A DNA stretch of 64,000 nucleotides from Rhodocyclaceae bacterium (GTDB lineage Bacteria > Pseudomonadota > Gammaproteobacteria > Burkholderiales > Ga0077523): positions 1 to 64,000 of the forward strand of contig JADCHQ010000003.1 of NCBI GenBank assembly GCA_020248405.1, in the 5' to 3' direction. Every line of letters begins with the position of its first letter. Within the stretch, counting starts at the first letter, position 1. The position numbers were made by a program, and so were the translations under genes. Positions 14,864 through 24,197 of the stretch are shown in pieces. The notes under the pieces were generated by a model that did no database searches, had not been told where the DNA came from, and was given only the letters and a program-made list of their open reading frames with translations.

Positions 14864-17026
14864 ATGACAGACCCGCGCATCGAAGCGCTGCGTGACGGGC
14901 GGCTGCACGACCCCAATGGCTATCTCGGCCGCCATCGCGAGGCGCGCCAGTGGGTGGTGCGCCACTTCGACCCGCACGCCCGCGCCGCCTGGCTGCGGGG
15001 CGAGGGCGATCCCCGGCCCATGCGCGACCTCGGCGACGGCGTGTTCGAGTGGCGCGGCGATGATCCGCCGCGCGAAGCGCCCGCGGTGGAGGTGCTGCGC
15101 GGCGACACGCGCACCCAGGTGGTGAGCCCGTGGAGCTTCGCCCCGGAGATCGGCTCGCAGGACTGCCACCTGTTCAACGAGGGCCGCCTGACGCAGGCCT
15201 GGCGGGTGCTGGGGGCCCACTGCCGCACCCGCGGTGGCGCTTCCGGCGTGCGTTTCGCGTGCTGGGCCCCCAACGCCGAGCGGGTCAGCGTGGTGGGCGA
15301 CTTCAATGGCTGGGACGGGCGCTGCCATCCCATGCAGGTGCACGGCGGCAGCGGCCTGTGGGAGCTGTTCGTCCCGGGCCTCGGTCCCGGCACGCTGTAC
15401 AAGTTCGAGATCCGCCATCGGGACAGCGGCGCCGTGCTGCTCAAGACCGATCCCTACGGCCAGGCCTTCGAGTTGCGCCCCGGCACCGCGGCCCGCGTCA
15501 CCGCGCCGCCGGCCCACGCCTGGGGTGATGCCGCCTGGATGCAGGGGCGTGCCACCCGCGACTGGCTGCGCGCGCCGCTCAACATCTACGAGGTCCACGC
15601 CGGTTCCTGGAAGCGCCATCCCGGCGGGCGCTTTTGGAACTGGGGCGAGCTGGCGGAGGATTTGGTTGCCTACGCGCTGGACATGGGCTTCACGCATCTG
15701 GAGCTGCTGCCCGTCACCGAGCACCCGCTGGACGAGTCCTGGGGCTACCAGTGCACTGGCTACTTCGCGCCCACCGGCCGGCATGGCTCGCCCGACGACT
15801 TCCGTGCCTTCGTGGACCGCTGCCACCAGGCCGGGCTCGGGGTGATCCTCGACTGGGTGCCGGCCCACTTCCCCCAGGACGACTGGGCGCTGGCGCGCTT
15901 CGACGGCACGGCGCTCTACGAACATCAGGACCCGCGCCTCGGGCTGCACGCCGACTGGGGCACCCACGTGTTCAACTTCGGCCGCAACGAGGTGCGCAGC
16001 TTCCTGCTGTCCTCGGCGGCGTTCTGGCTGTCGGAGTTCCACGTGGACGGCCTGCGCGTGGACGCGGTGGCCTCCATGCTCTATCTCGACTATTCGCGGC
16101 GCGAGGGCGCGTGGCTGCCCAACCGCCACGGCGGGCGCGAGAACCTGGAGGCCATCGATTTCCTGCGCGAGCTCAACACCCTGGTGCACCGCGACTTCCC
16201 CGGCGCGCTCACGCTCGCCGAGGAATCCACTGCGTGGCCCATGGTGTCGAGGCCGGCCTACCTGGGGGGCCTGGGCTTCTCGCTGAAGTGGAACATGGGC
16301 TGGATGAACGACACGCTCGCCTACATGAGCCACGACCCGGTGCACCGGCGCTTTCACCACGACCGGCTCACCTTCGGCCAGCTCTACGCCTACAGCGAGA
16401 ACTTCCTGCTGCCGCTGTCCCACGACGAGGTGGTGCACGGCAAGCGCTCGCTGCTGGACAAGATGCCGGGCGACACCTGGCAGAAATTCGCCAACCTGCG
16501 CCTTTTGCTGGCGCTGCAGGCTGTGAGCCCGGGCCGCAAGCTGCTGTTCATGGGCGGCGAGTTCGGCCAGGGCCGGGAGTGGCGCGCGGGCGGCGAGCTG
16601 GACTGGGGCCTGCTGGGCACCGACTGGCATGCCGGCGTGCAGCGCTGCACCCGCGACCTCATGCGCCTGGTGCGCGATCACCCGGCGCTGCACGAGCTCG
16701 ACTTCGAGCCCGCCGGGTTCGCCTGGATCGACTGCCACGACGCCGAGCAGTCGGTGATTGCGCTGCTGCGCCGGGCGCGCGGTGGCCGCTTTGTGCTGGC
16801 GGTGCTCAACTTCACGCCCGTGCCCCGGCCGGGGTATCGCATCGGCGTGCCCCAGGGCGGCTTCTACGGCGAGCTGTTCAATTCCGACTCGCGCCACTAC
16901 CGCGGGGCCGACGTGGGCAACGCCGCCGGCGTGCACGCGGAGCGGCTTGCCTGGATGGGCCAGCCCTTCTCCGCGGTGCTCACGCTGCCGCCGCTTGGCG
17001 CCTTGATCCTGGAACCCTCGCGGTGA
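14864..17026 (+). CDS. glgB: 1,4-alpha-glucan branching enzyme
   Basis: The 720-residue GH13 enzyme introduces alpha-1,6 branches into glycogen. It has an N-terminal GlgB domain, a CBM48 ('[20 protein letters not shown]', about residues 127-146), then the (beta/alpha)8 barrel. GH13 regions are visible: 'DWVPAHFP' (I), 'DGLRVDAV' with nucleophile Asp400 (II), 'LTLAEEST' with the acid/base Glu near 453 (III) and '[12 protein letters not shown]' (IV). The C-terminal all-beta domain is present. Length equals E. coli GlgB. Its TGA overlaps the GTG of glgA, so the two are coupled. Confidence 0.96.
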   Translation: MTDPRIEALRDGRLHDPNGYLGRHREARQWVVRHFDPHARAAWLRGEGDPRPMRDLGDGVFEWRGDDPPREAPAVEVLRGDTRTQVVSPWSFAPEIGSQDCHLFNEGRLTQAWRVLGAHCRTRGGASGVRFACWAPNAERVSVVGDFNGWDGRCHPMQVHGGSGLWELFVPGLGPGTLYKFEIRHRDSGAVLLKTDPYGQAFELRPGTAARVTAPPAHAWGDAAWMQGRATRDWLRAPLNIYEVHAGSWKRHPGGRFWNWGELAEDLVAYALDMGFTHLELLPVTEHPLDESWGYQCTGYFAPTGRHGSPDDFRAFVDRCHQAGLGVILDWVPAHFPQDDWALARFDGTALYEHQDPRLGLHADWGTHVFNFGRNEVRSFLLSSAAFWLSEFHVDGLRVDAVASMLYLDYSRREGAWLPNRHGGRENLEAIDFLRELNTLVHRDFPGALTLAEESTAWPMVSRPAYLGGLGFSLKWNMGWMNDTLAYMSHDPVHRRFHHDRLTFGQLYAYSENFLLPLSHDEVVHGKRSLLDKMPGDTWQKFANLRLLLALQAVSPGRKLLFMGGEFGQGREWRAGGELDWGLLGTDWHAGVQRCTRDLMRLVRDHPALHELDFEPAGFAWIDCHDAEQSVIALLRRARGGRFVLAVLNFTPVPRPGYRIGVPQGGFYGELFNSDSRHYRGADVGNAAGVHAERLAWMGQPFSAVLTLPPLGALILEPSR

Positions 17027-18498
17027 AGGTGCTGTTCGCCACCTCCGAGGCGACGCCGCTGGTGAAGACCGGCGGCCTGGCCGACGTGAGCGCGGCGCTG
17101 CCCGCTGCGCTGCGCCGCGCCGGTGTGGACGCGCGGGTGCTCATGCCCGGCTACGGCCCGGTGCTGGGCTGGGTGGAAGGCCGCGCGCGGCTGGCCGGGG
17201 TGCTGGAGCTGCCGCCCTTCCCGGTGGCGCGGCTGCTCGAGTCGGCGCTGCCTGGCGGCACCCCGCTGCTGGTGCTGGACTGCCCGGCCCTCTACGCCCG
17301 CGAGGGCGGCCCGTACCACCAGCCCGGGGGCGCCGAGTGGCCCGACAACGACTTTCGCTTCGGCCTGCTGTCGCGCGCCGCGGCCGAGCTGGCGCGCCCG
17401 GGGCGCGACTGGGTGCCGCAGGTGCTCCACTGCAACGACTGGCAGACCGGGCTCGCGCCGAGCTGGCTGTCCATCCTGCCCGGCCCGCGGGCGGCCACAC
17501 TCATGACCATCCACAACCTCGCCTATCAGGGCCTGTTTCCGGCCACCGCCATGGAGCGCCTGGGCCTGCCCTGGTCGCTGTTCCAGCCCGACGGGGTCGA
17601 GTTCCACGGCAATCTCTCCTTCCTCAAGGCCGGCCTGTTCCACGCCGACCGGCTGAGCACTGTGAGCCCCACCTACGCGCGGGAGATTCAGCAGGCGCCC
17701 CTGGGCTTCGGCATGCAGGGGCTGCTGTCGTGGCGGTCCCGCTACCTGAGCGGCGTCCTGAACGGCATCGACACGGCGGCATGGAACCCGGGCACCGACC
17801 CGCTCATCGCCCGCCGCTATGGCCCCGGCACGCTGGCGCGCAAGGACGACAACCGCGCGGCGCTGCGCGAGCGCTTCGGCCTGTCGCCCGGGCCGGGACG
17901 GCCGTTGTTCGGGGTGGTCAGCCGCTTCGCCCACCAGAAAGGCCTGGACCTGCTGGCCGAGGTGACCAGCCAGCTGGTGGCGCTGCCGGCGCAGCTGGCG
18001 GTGCTGGGGTCGGGCGAGGCGCCCCTGGAGGCGGCGTTTCGCGAGCTCGCCACGCGCCACCCCGGCGAAGTGGGCGTGGTGGTGGGTTTCGACGAAGGCT
18101 TGTCGCACCTGTTGGAGGCTGGCGCCGACGTCTTCGTGATGCCGTCGCGCTACGAGCCCTCGGGCCTGAATCAGATGTACAGCCAGCGCTACGGCACGCC
18201 GGTGGTGGCCCGCGACACGGGCGGACTGGCCGACACCGTGACCGACTGTGCGCCGGCCACCCTCGCCGAGGGCACGGCCACGGGCTTCCTGTTCCGCGAG
18301 CCCACGCCCGAGGCGCTCCTGGAGGCGCTTACCCGCGCCGCGGCGGCCTTTGCCAACCGGCGCATGTGGCGCGCCCTGCAGCGCAACGGCATGGCCCGCG
18401 ACTTCAGCTGGGACGCCTCGGCCGCCCGCTACGCCGCTTTGTACGCTGATATGACGGCCTCCCCCGGGGGGTGGCAGAATGCGGGCCCCGGCGCTTGA
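17023..18498 (+). CDS. glgA: Glycogen synthase (ADP-glucose type)
   Basis: A GT5 enzyme of 491 residues that extends alpha-1,4-glucan chains from ADP-glucose. The N-terminal '[12 protein letters not shown]' contains the ADP-glucose-binding Lys15 motif KTGG. '[13 protein letters not shown]' and 'NFLKAG-like' '[20 protein letters not shown]' are conserved, and '[20 protein letters not shown]' near residue 370 is the C-terminal E-x7-E motif. Start is the GTG at 17023 that overlaps the glgB stop. It completes the GlgC-GlgB-GlgA pathway of this locus. Confidence 0.95.
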   Translation: MKVLFATSEATPLVKTGGLADVSAALPAALRRAGVDARVLMPGYGPVLGWVEGRARLAGVLELPPFPVARLLESALPGGTPLLVLDCPALYAREGGPYHQPGGAEWPDNDFRFGLLSRAAAELARPGRDWVPQVLHCNDWQTGLAPSWLSILPGPRAATLMTIHNLAYQGLFPATAMERLGLPWSLFQPDGVEFHGNLSFLKAGLFHADRLSTVSPTYAREIQQAPLGFGMQGLLSWRSRYLSGVLNGIDTAAWNPGTDPLIARRYGPGTLARKDDNRAALRERFGLSPGPGRPLFGVVSRFAHQKGLDLLAEVTSQLVALPAQLAVLGSGEAPLEAAFRELATRHPGEVGVVVGFDEGLSHLLEAGADVFVMPSRYEPSGLNQMYSQRYGTPVVARDTGGLADTVTDCAPATLAEGTATGFLFREPTPEALLEALTRAAAAFANRRMWRALQRNGMARDFSWDASAARYAALYADMTASPGGWQNAGPGA

Positions 18499-18555
18499 GC
18501 ACGCCGGGCACGGGCGCAGGCATGCGCCCATGACAACCATCGGAGGGGTGAAGCC

Positions 18556-19881
18556 ATGATCGGCGATCGCATCGAAACCAACATCGCGGGCGGACTCGAC
18601 GTTGCCCTGCCGCGCATGGTCCACGTGCGGCAGAGGTTCCAGACCCCGCGCGTGAACGACGTGGCTGCGGAAGTGGCGGCCCAGTTCCAGCGGCCCGAGG
18701 TGCGCGCCCAGGTGAAGCCTGGCATGAGCATCGCCGTGGGCTGCGGCAGCCGCGGCATTGCCAACGTGGCCGAGTGCGCGAAGCAGGTGGTGGCGGAGCT
18801 CAAGGCGCTGGGCGCGAAGCCCTTCATCTTTCCCGCCATGGGCAGCCACGGCGGCGCCACCGCCGAGGGCCAGCGCGAGGTGCTCGAGGGCTACGGCATC
18901 ACCGAACAGAGCGTGGGCTGTCCCGTCCACTCGCAGATGGAGGTGGTGGAACTGGGGCGTCTGCCCTCCGGCATGCCGGTCTACATGGACAAGCTGGCGG
19001 CGGCCGCCGACGGCGTGGTGCTGGTGTGCCGCGTCAAGCCGCACACCAACTTCCGCGCTCCCATCGAGTCGGGCATCGTGAAGATGATGACCATCGGCAT
19101 GGGCAAGATCATCGGCGCCACCGAGCTGCACACCGAGGGCATGGATGCCTTCGGCCGCCTGCTGCCCGAGGCCGCGCGCCTGATCATGTCCAAGCGCAAC
19201 GTGCTGCTTGGCGTGGCCATGGTGGAGAACGCCGCCGACGAGACGGCTCTCATCGAGGCCGTGCCCGGCCCGGCCATCTTCGAGCGCGAGCCGGTGCTGC
19301 AGCAAAAGGCCAAGGACATGATGGCACGGTTGCAGTTCGACGAGATCGACGTGCTGGTGGTGGAGAAGATCGGCAAGAACATCTCCGGCTCCGGCATGGA
19401 CCCCAACATCACGGGGCGCAACTGCCGCAACGTGGAGTGGAACATGAAGCCCTTCGTGAAGAAGATCGTGGTGCTGGGGCTCACGCCCGAGACCCACGGC
19501 AACGCCACGGGGCTTGGTTCGGCCGACGTGATCACCATGCGCCTGTACCGCGACATGGACATCGCCAAGACCTACGCCAACGTCATCACCTCCACCTACC
19601 TGGACGGTGCGGCGATCCCCATCATCATGAACACCGACCGCGAGGCCATCCAGCTCGCGGTCAAGACGGTGGTGCGGGTCAAGCCCCAGGACACGCGCAT
19701 CGTGCGCATCCCCAACACGCTGCAGGTCATGGACCTGCACGTCTCCGAGCCCATGATGGACCTGGTGCGCGCCAACCCTTCGCTGTTCGAGGTGGCGGGC
19801 GAGCCCGAGGCCTTCCGGTTCGATGCCAAGGGCTCGCTCTATCCCATGCTGGGCAGGGCGCACGCCCGCGCGGAGGTCTGA
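18556..19881 (+). CDS. LarA-family nickel-pincer-dependent isomerase homologue (DUF2088)
   Basis: The protein (441 residues) belongs to the lactate racemase (LarA) superfamily, whose members use the nickel-pincer nucleotide cofactor to epimerise 2-hydroxyacids by hydride transfer. 'IAVGCGSRGIANV', 'FPAMGSHGGATAEGQ' (about residues 94-108) and 'VCRVKPHTNFRAP' (about residues 157-169) carry the conserved His residues, and 'IVKMMTIGMGK' the region of the cofactor Lys. It diverges from lactate-specific LarA, so the substrate is unknown. It starts with a good GGAGGGG site and heads an operon with larC, larE and larB, which make its cofactor. Confidence 0.85.
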   Translation: MIGDRIETNIAGGLDVALPRMVHVRQRFQTPRVNDVAAEVAAQFQRPEVRAQVKPGMSIAVGCGSRGIANVAECAKQVVAELKALGAKPFIFPAMGSHGGATAEGQREVLEGYGITEQSVGCPVHSQMEVVELGRLPSGMPVYMDKLAAAADGVVLVCRVKPHTNFRAPIESGIVKMMTIGMGKIIGATELHTEGMDAFGRLLPEAARLIMSKRNVLLGVAMVENAADETALIEAVPGPAIFEREPVLQQKAKDMMARLQFDEIDVLVVEKIGKNISGSGMDPNITGRNCRNVEWNMKPFVKKIVVLGLTPETHGNATGLGSADVITMRLYRDMDIAKTYANVITSTYLDGAAIPIIMNTDREAIQLAVKTVVRVKPQDTRIVRIPNTLQVMDLHVSEPMMDLVRANPSLFEVAGEPEAFRFDAKGSLYPMLGRAHARAEV

Positions 19882-19913
19882 GCGCGGCGCGTCCGCCCCG
19901 CGAGGGCCCTTCG

Positions 19914-21125
19914 ATGGTTTCGCACATCCACCTCGACGCCGTGGGCGGCGTGGCGGGCGACATGTTCATCGCCGCCGTGACCGACGCCTTCGCGCACCTG
20001 CGCGAGGGCGTGCTGGCGGCCGTGCGCGCGGCCGGCCTGCCCGCGGAAGTGGCCTGCGCCTTCGAGGCGCACGCCGACCACGCGCTCACCGGCAGCCGCT
20101 TCCGGGTGGACGTCCCGGTGCCGGGCCACGGCCATGTCCACCGCCTCCACCACCACCACGCCCACCGCGACTTCGCCGACATCCGCACCCACCTGTTGTC
20201 CGCGCCGCTCGATGCCGAGGTAAAGCGCCGTGCGGTGGACATCTTCACACGCCTGGCCGAGGTGGAGGGCCGCATCCACGGCAAGCCCACCGAGCTGGTG
20301 TCCTTCCACGAGCTGGGCGAGTGGGACTCCATCGCCGACATCGTGGGCGCCGCGTGGCTGATCCATGCCACGGGTGCGCAGTCCTGGTCCATCGGCACGC
20401 TGCCGCTGGGCTCGGGATTCGTGAAGACGGCCCATGGAAAGCTGCCCGTTCCGGTACCGGCGGCGGCCATGCTGCTCGAGGGCTATGCCTTTGCCGACGA
20501 CGGCGTGGCTGGCGAGCGCGTCACGCCCACGGGTGCCGCCATCGTGCGCCACCTGGGCTGCACCCAGGCACGCCCCAGAGGCGCCCTGAGGCTCGGCCGC
20601 ACCGGCCACGGCTTCGGGACCAGGGTCTTGCCCGGGCTTTCCAACGTGCTGCGGGTGGTGTGCTTTGAGCCGGTGGACGCCGACTCCGACGCCGCCGATG
20701 CGCCCGTGGCCGTGATCGTCTTCGAGGTGGACGACCAGACCCCCGAGGACCTCGCCATCGCCCTGGATCACCTGCGCAGCCACCCGGCGGTGGTCGACGT
20801 GCTGCACAGCCCCGTGGTCGGCAAGAAGGGCCGCATCGCCGCCTCCATCCAGGTGCTGGCGGATCCCGCCCAGCTGCATGCAGTGACGGACGCTTGCTTC
20901 CTCGAGACTGCCACCATCGGCCTGCGCTACCAGGTGGTGCATCGCAAGACGCTGCCGCGCGACCTTCGCATGGTGCTGGTGGGCAACCATGCCGTGCGCG
21001 TGAAGGTGGTGCAGCGGCCGCAGGCCGCCACCGCCAAGGCCGAGAGCGACGACACCGCGCAGGTGGAGGGGCTTGCCGGGCGCGCCGCGCTGCGTCGCGC
21101 TGCCGAGGACGAGGGGCTCGAGTGA
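19914..21125 (+). CDS. larC: Nickel-pincer cofactor nickel-insertion protein LarC
   Basis: LarC (403 residues) inserts nickel into the pyridinium bisthiocarboxylate mononucleotide in a CTP-dependent reaction. The N-terminal 'HLDAVGGVAGDMFIAAVTDA', the middle 'ELGEWDSIADIVGAAWLIHA' and 'TPTGAAIVRHLG' are LarC features. A His-rich loop (HGHVHRLHHHHAHRDF, about residues 73-88) probably handles nickel. In Lactobacillus larC1 and larC2 need a programmed frameshift; here both parts are in one uninterrupted frame. ATG 19914 lies 32 bases after the LarA stop; the end overlaps larE by four bases. Confidence 0.92.
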   Translation: MVSHIHLDAVGGVAGDMFIAAVTDAFAHLREGVLAAVRAAGLPAEVACAFEAHADHALTGSRFRVDVPVPGHGHVHRLHHHHAHRDFADIRTHLLSAPLDAEVKRRAVDIFTRLAEVEGRIHGKPTELVSFHELGEWDSIADIVGAAWLIHATGAQSWSIGTLPLGSGFVKTAHGKLPVPVPAAAMLLEGYAFADDGVAGERVTPTGAAIVRHLGCTQARPRGALRLGRTGHGFGTRVLPGLSNVLRVVCFEPVDADSDAADAPVAVIVFEVDDQTPEDLAIALDHLRSHPAVVDVLHSPVVGKKGRIAASIQVLADPAQLHAVTDACFLETATIGLRYQVVHRKTLPRDLRMVLVGNHAVRVKVVQRPQAATAKAESDDTAQVEGLAGRAALRRAAEDEGLE

Positions 21126-21955
21126 GCGCCGTGCACGACACCCGGGCCGAGGCGTTGGAGCGCGTTCTCTGCGGCATGAGCAGCATCGCCGTGGCCGTGA
21201 GCGGCGGTGTGGACAGCCTCACCCTGGGAAGCTTTGCCCATCGCCGCTTGCCGGGTCGCGTGGCCATGTTCCATGCCACCTCGCCGGCCGTGCCGCCCGA
21301 GGCCACCGCGCGCACCCGTGACCTCGCCGCCCGCGAGGGCTGGGCGCTCGAGATCATCGATGCCGGCGAGTTCGCGCGCCAGGACTACCGCGCCAATCCG
21401 GTGAACCGCTGCTTCTTCTGCAAGACCAGCCTGTACGGCGCCATCGCGCCGCGCACCACGGCGCAGGTGGTGTCGGGCACCAACACCGACGACCTGGGCG
21501 AGTACCGCCCGGGCCTGGAGGCCGCCCGCGAGCACGGCGTGCGCCACCCCTTCGTGGAGGCCGGCATCGCCAAGGCCGGCGTGCGCGCGCTGGCGCGCAC
21601 CCTGGGCCTCGCCGGCGTGGCCGAGTTGCCTTCCTCGCCCTGCCTGTCGAGCCGCATCGAGACCGGCATCGCCATCCACCCGGACATGCTCGCCGCCGTG
21701 CACGCCGCGGAGCGGCTGGTGGACGCGGCCCTGTCGCCGCGCACCGTGCGCTGCCGCGTGCGCGCCGCTGGCGCGGTGATCGAGCTCGACGCCGAGACGC
21801 TGGCCTGCACCGAGCGCGTGCGCCGCGATGCGCTAGCGGGCCAGGTGGCGCAGTTGTTCGCGCAGCGCGGCATCGAGCTTGCCGTGGGCTTCGCGCCCTA
21901 TCGCACCGGCAGCGCCTTCCTGGTGCGCGAACTGCGCACCGCTGGCGCAGCCTGA
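21122..21955 (+). CDS. larE: ATP-dependent sacrificial sulfur transferase LarE
   Basis: This 277-residue PP-loop enzyme activates the carboxylates of the cofactor precursor and donates sulfur. The PP-loop 'VAVSGGVDSLTLG' lies near residues 22-34. 'NRCFFCKTSLY' (about residues 97-107) and 'PSSPCLSSRIETG' (about residues 174-186) are conserved; the Cys of the PCL-SSR segment corresponds to the sacrificial Cys in the Lactobacillus enzyme. Start is GTG 21122 overlapping the larC TGA; there is no closer ATG before the PP-loop. Confidence 0.92.
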   Translation: MSAVHDTRAEALERVLCGMSSIAVAVSGGVDSLTLGSFAHRRLPGRVAMFHATSPAVPPEATARTRDLAAREGWALEIIDAGEFARQDYRANPVNRCFFCKTSLYGAIAPRTTAQVVSGTNTDDLGEYRPGLEAAREHGVRHPFVEAGIAKAGVRALARTLGLAGVAELPSSPCLSSRIETGIAIHPDMLAAVHAAERLVDAALSPRTVRCRVRAAGAVIELDAETLACTERVRRDALAGQVAQLFAQRGIELAVGFAPYRTGSAFLVRELRTAGAA

Positions 21956-22029
21956 ACCTCTCCGGGCCGCGCCCCCGGTCCGGCTCTGCAACGCCGCCAT
22001 CCGGCGGCACCCTGGAAGCGCAATTTCAA

Positions 22030-22695
22030 ATGGATCTGCACAAGGACATCCGCCTCGATTTCGATCGCCGCAGCCGCATGGGCCTGGAGGAAGCCATCCT
22101 CGCCAGCGGCAAGACGGCCGCCCACCTCGTCACCATCCTCGACCAGGCCGCCCAGCGGCACGCGCGCTTCCTGATCACGCGCCTGTCCACCGAACAGCTC
22201 GATGCCCTGCCCGGCCACCACCGCGACCGCATCCAGTACGACGCCCTGTCGCGCACCGGTTACTTCGGCGAACCCGAGCCATTGCACACCGCAAAGCGTG
22301 TGGCCGTGGTGGCGGCAGGCACCTCGGACGTGAACCTGGTGCGCGAGATCTCGCGCACGCTGGGATGGTACGGCGAGCCGGCGCTCGAGGTGACTGACGT
22401 GGGCCTGGCGGGCATCTGGCGGCTGCTGGAGCGACTGGACGAGATCAAGGCCATGCCGGTGGTGATCGTGGTGGCTGGCATGGATGCAGCCCTGCCCACG
22501 GTGGTGGGCGGCCTGGTGCCTGGCGTGGTGATCGGCTGCCCCTCCTCGGTGGGTTATGGTGTGGCCGAGAAGGGCAGCTCGGCACTCAACGCCATGCTGG
22601 CCAGCTGCGCTGCGGGGCTGCTGGTGACCAACATCGACAACGGCTTCGGTGCGGCCTGCGCGGCGTTGCGGGTGCTGCGCACGATGCAGTCCTGA
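22030..22695 (+). CDS. larB: Nickel-pincer cofactor biosynthesis carboxylase LarB
   Basis: LarB (221 residues) carboxylates and hydrolyses nicotinic acid adenine dinucleotide, the first step of the cofactor pathway. The C-terminal half is a PurE/AIR-carboxylase-like domain: 'VAVVAAGTSDVNLVREISRT', 'EVTDVGLAGIWRLL', 'VVIVVAGMDAALPTVVGGLV' and 'GCPSSVGYG'. The N-terminal 90 residues ('LDFDRRSRMGLEEAILASGK') match the LarB-specific region. It follows larE by 74 bases in the same direction and completes the larACEB set. Confidence 0.93.
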   Translation: MDLHKDIRLDFDRRSRMGLEEAILASGKTAAHLVTILDQAAQRHARFLITRLSTEQLDALPGHHRDRIQYDALSRTGYFGEPEPLHTAKRVAVVAAGTSDVNLVREISRTLGWYGEPALEVTDVGLAGIWRLLERLDEIKAMPVVIVVAGMDAALPTVVGGLVPGVVIGCPSSVGYGVAEKGSSALNAMLASCAAGLLVTNIDNGFGAACAALRVLRTMQS

Positions 22696-22854
22696 AAGTG
22701 GCGGGCGCGGCGCAAGCGGTTCTTGGTGCGTCCGCGCGCCCATAGAGAAGCACCCCGGCGTGCTGCGGTGCGTTTCGAAGCACAAGCGCGCCGGGGTCGG
22801 ATACGCTCGGCTTGCGTGACACGACGACGCCAAATCCATCCTGAGGAGATCCCG

Positions 22855-23259
22855 ATGAGCGACGTGCTGACCGGCCTTGCCGAACGCCTGAATCTCGATG
22901 CAGTGGGCCACCCAAACAACCTGTTCAACAGCGTGGTTTTCACGCTGATCGAGGATTACCCGGGTGGCCTGCAGGGCCTGCTGGACCGCTTCGCGAGCCA
23001 GGGGTACGCCAATCACGTGGCGTCCTGGTTGTCCGACGGCAGAAACGAGCCTCTCGCGCCCGAGGATGTCCTGAAGGTGTGCGGCCGCGAAGGCGTGGCC
23101 GCCCTGGCCGCCAAGCTCAACCTCACGCCCGAGCGCGTGGTGACTGGATTGGCGGAGAAGCTGCCCGACCTGATCAACCGTCTCACACCCTCCAATCGGG
23201 TGGACGAGGCCTTCATCCGCGACAGCTTGCCGCTGCTCACGGGCCGCGTGTTCGGCTGA
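22855..23259 (+). CDS. YidB/DUF937-family protein
   Basis: This 134-residue protein matches the YidB group of DUF937: a Gly/Leu-rich helical sequence with 'GLQGLLDRFASQGYANHVAS' in the middle and a C-terminal 'LPDLINRLTPSNRVDEAF'. Family function is unknown. The ATG at 22855 follows a strong GAGGAG site at 22842-22847. It is 159 bases downstream of larB, so it may have its own promoter. No signal peptide is seen. Confidence 0.8.
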   Translation: MSDVLTGLAERLNLDAVGHPNNLFNSVVFTLIEDYPGGLQGLLDRFASQGYANHVASWLSDGRNEPLAPEDVLKVCGREGVAALAAKLNLTPERVVTGLAEKLPDLINRLTPSNRVDEAFIRDSLPLLTGRVFG

Positions 23260-23331
23260 TGCGCGCGCGGCCGGGCGGCGTGGCCGTCCCGGCCGTGGCG
23301 GTGTGATGCTAGCCCGGGCGCAGCTGCCCCT

Positions 23332-24129
23332 TCAGATGGCGGTGGCCTCGGCCTGCCGCAGGCAGTCGTCGTCGAGGCTCTGCAGCGGCGAGCAGTCGCG
23401 GTTGGCGAACCACTCGGCGCGGTGGCTGCGGGTGGGATTGTCCACCGAGGCCACGTTGAGATAGGCGATGGTGCGCTCGAAGGGGGTTATGTTGCCTGTG
23501 GAGCCGTGCACCAGGTTGCAGTGCATGAACAGCGCTGTGCCCGCCGGCCCGGTGACTGCTTCGATGCCGCCGCCCTCCTGCACCAGCCTCTCGATGGTTT
23601 CGCGCGGGATGTCCATCACGGTATAGCCGCTGGAATCCTGGTCGGGGCTGGTGCGTTCGATGTGGCCGTAGGTGTGCGAGCCCGGGATCACCATGAGCGG
23701 TCCGTTGGCGGGGGTCATGGCGTCGAGGAACACCCCGATCATGAGCGCACGCGGTTCCTGCATGCCGTCCTCGAAGCGCCAGGTGGCATAGTCCTGGTGC
23801 CACCACCAGCCCTGGCCGTCGAAGGCGGCCTTGGGATTGATGCGCAGCTGGTGGATGTACAGGTGGCCGCCCAGCAGCTGGCAGGCCGGCTCGATCCACC
23901 GGGGGTGATGGGCGAGGCGGTTCCAGGTGTCGTCGAACAGATGCGCGCCGTAGACGAGGCGCACCGACTGATTGGTGCGCTCGCGCACCACCTGCGGCTG
24001 ATGGGAAGACGCCTTGATGCGGGCGAGCGCGGTACGCAGCGCGTGAATCTCGGCGCCGTCGAACAGCGCCGCGACGGTGATGTAGCCGCGTTCGGCGAAT
24101 TGGGCGAGCTGCTGGGCGGAGAGCTTCAT
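23332..24129 (-). CDS. Phytanoyl-CoA dioxygenase (PhyH) family, EctD-like
   Basis: A 265-residue Fe(II)/2-oxoglutarate-dependent dioxygenase. The metal-binding HxD lies in 'WWWHQDYATWRFEDGMQ' (about residues 105-121) and the distal His in 'LFMHCNLVHGSTGN' (about residues 206-219). 'DAMTPANGPLMVIPGSH' is the jelly-roll strand seen in ectoine hydroxylases. The HQDYATW segment resembles EctD's signature, but no ectABC genes are present and several positions differ, so I do not call ectoine hydroxylase. It hydroxylates an unknown small substrate. It stands alone, facing the yidB gene tail to tail. Confidence 0.85.
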   Translation of the reverse strand: MKLSAQQLAQFAERGYITVAALFDGAEIHALRTALARIKASSHQPQVVRERTNQSVRLVYGAHLFDDTWNRLAHHPRWIEPACQLLGGHLYIHQLRINPKAAFDGQGWWWHQDYATWRFEDGMQEPRALMIGVFLDAMTPANGPLMVIPGSHTYGHIERTSPDQDSSGYTVMDIPRETIERLVQEGGGIEAVTGPAGTALFMHCNLVHGSTGNITPFERTIAYLNVASVDNPTRSHRAEWFANRDCSPLQSLDDDCLRQAEATAI

Positions 24130-24197
24130 GGCGCTGTGCTCCTGGCTGTGAAGTGACCGGGACTGAGAGGCTGCCGGGTCCGCAGCGGCGCGCCCCC

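Noticed and set aside
13442..19863. Very long antisense frames opposite glgC, glgB, glgA and the LarA gene
   Set aside because: They reflect high GC at third codon positions; the opposite strands encode conserved enzymes with catalytic motifs in order.
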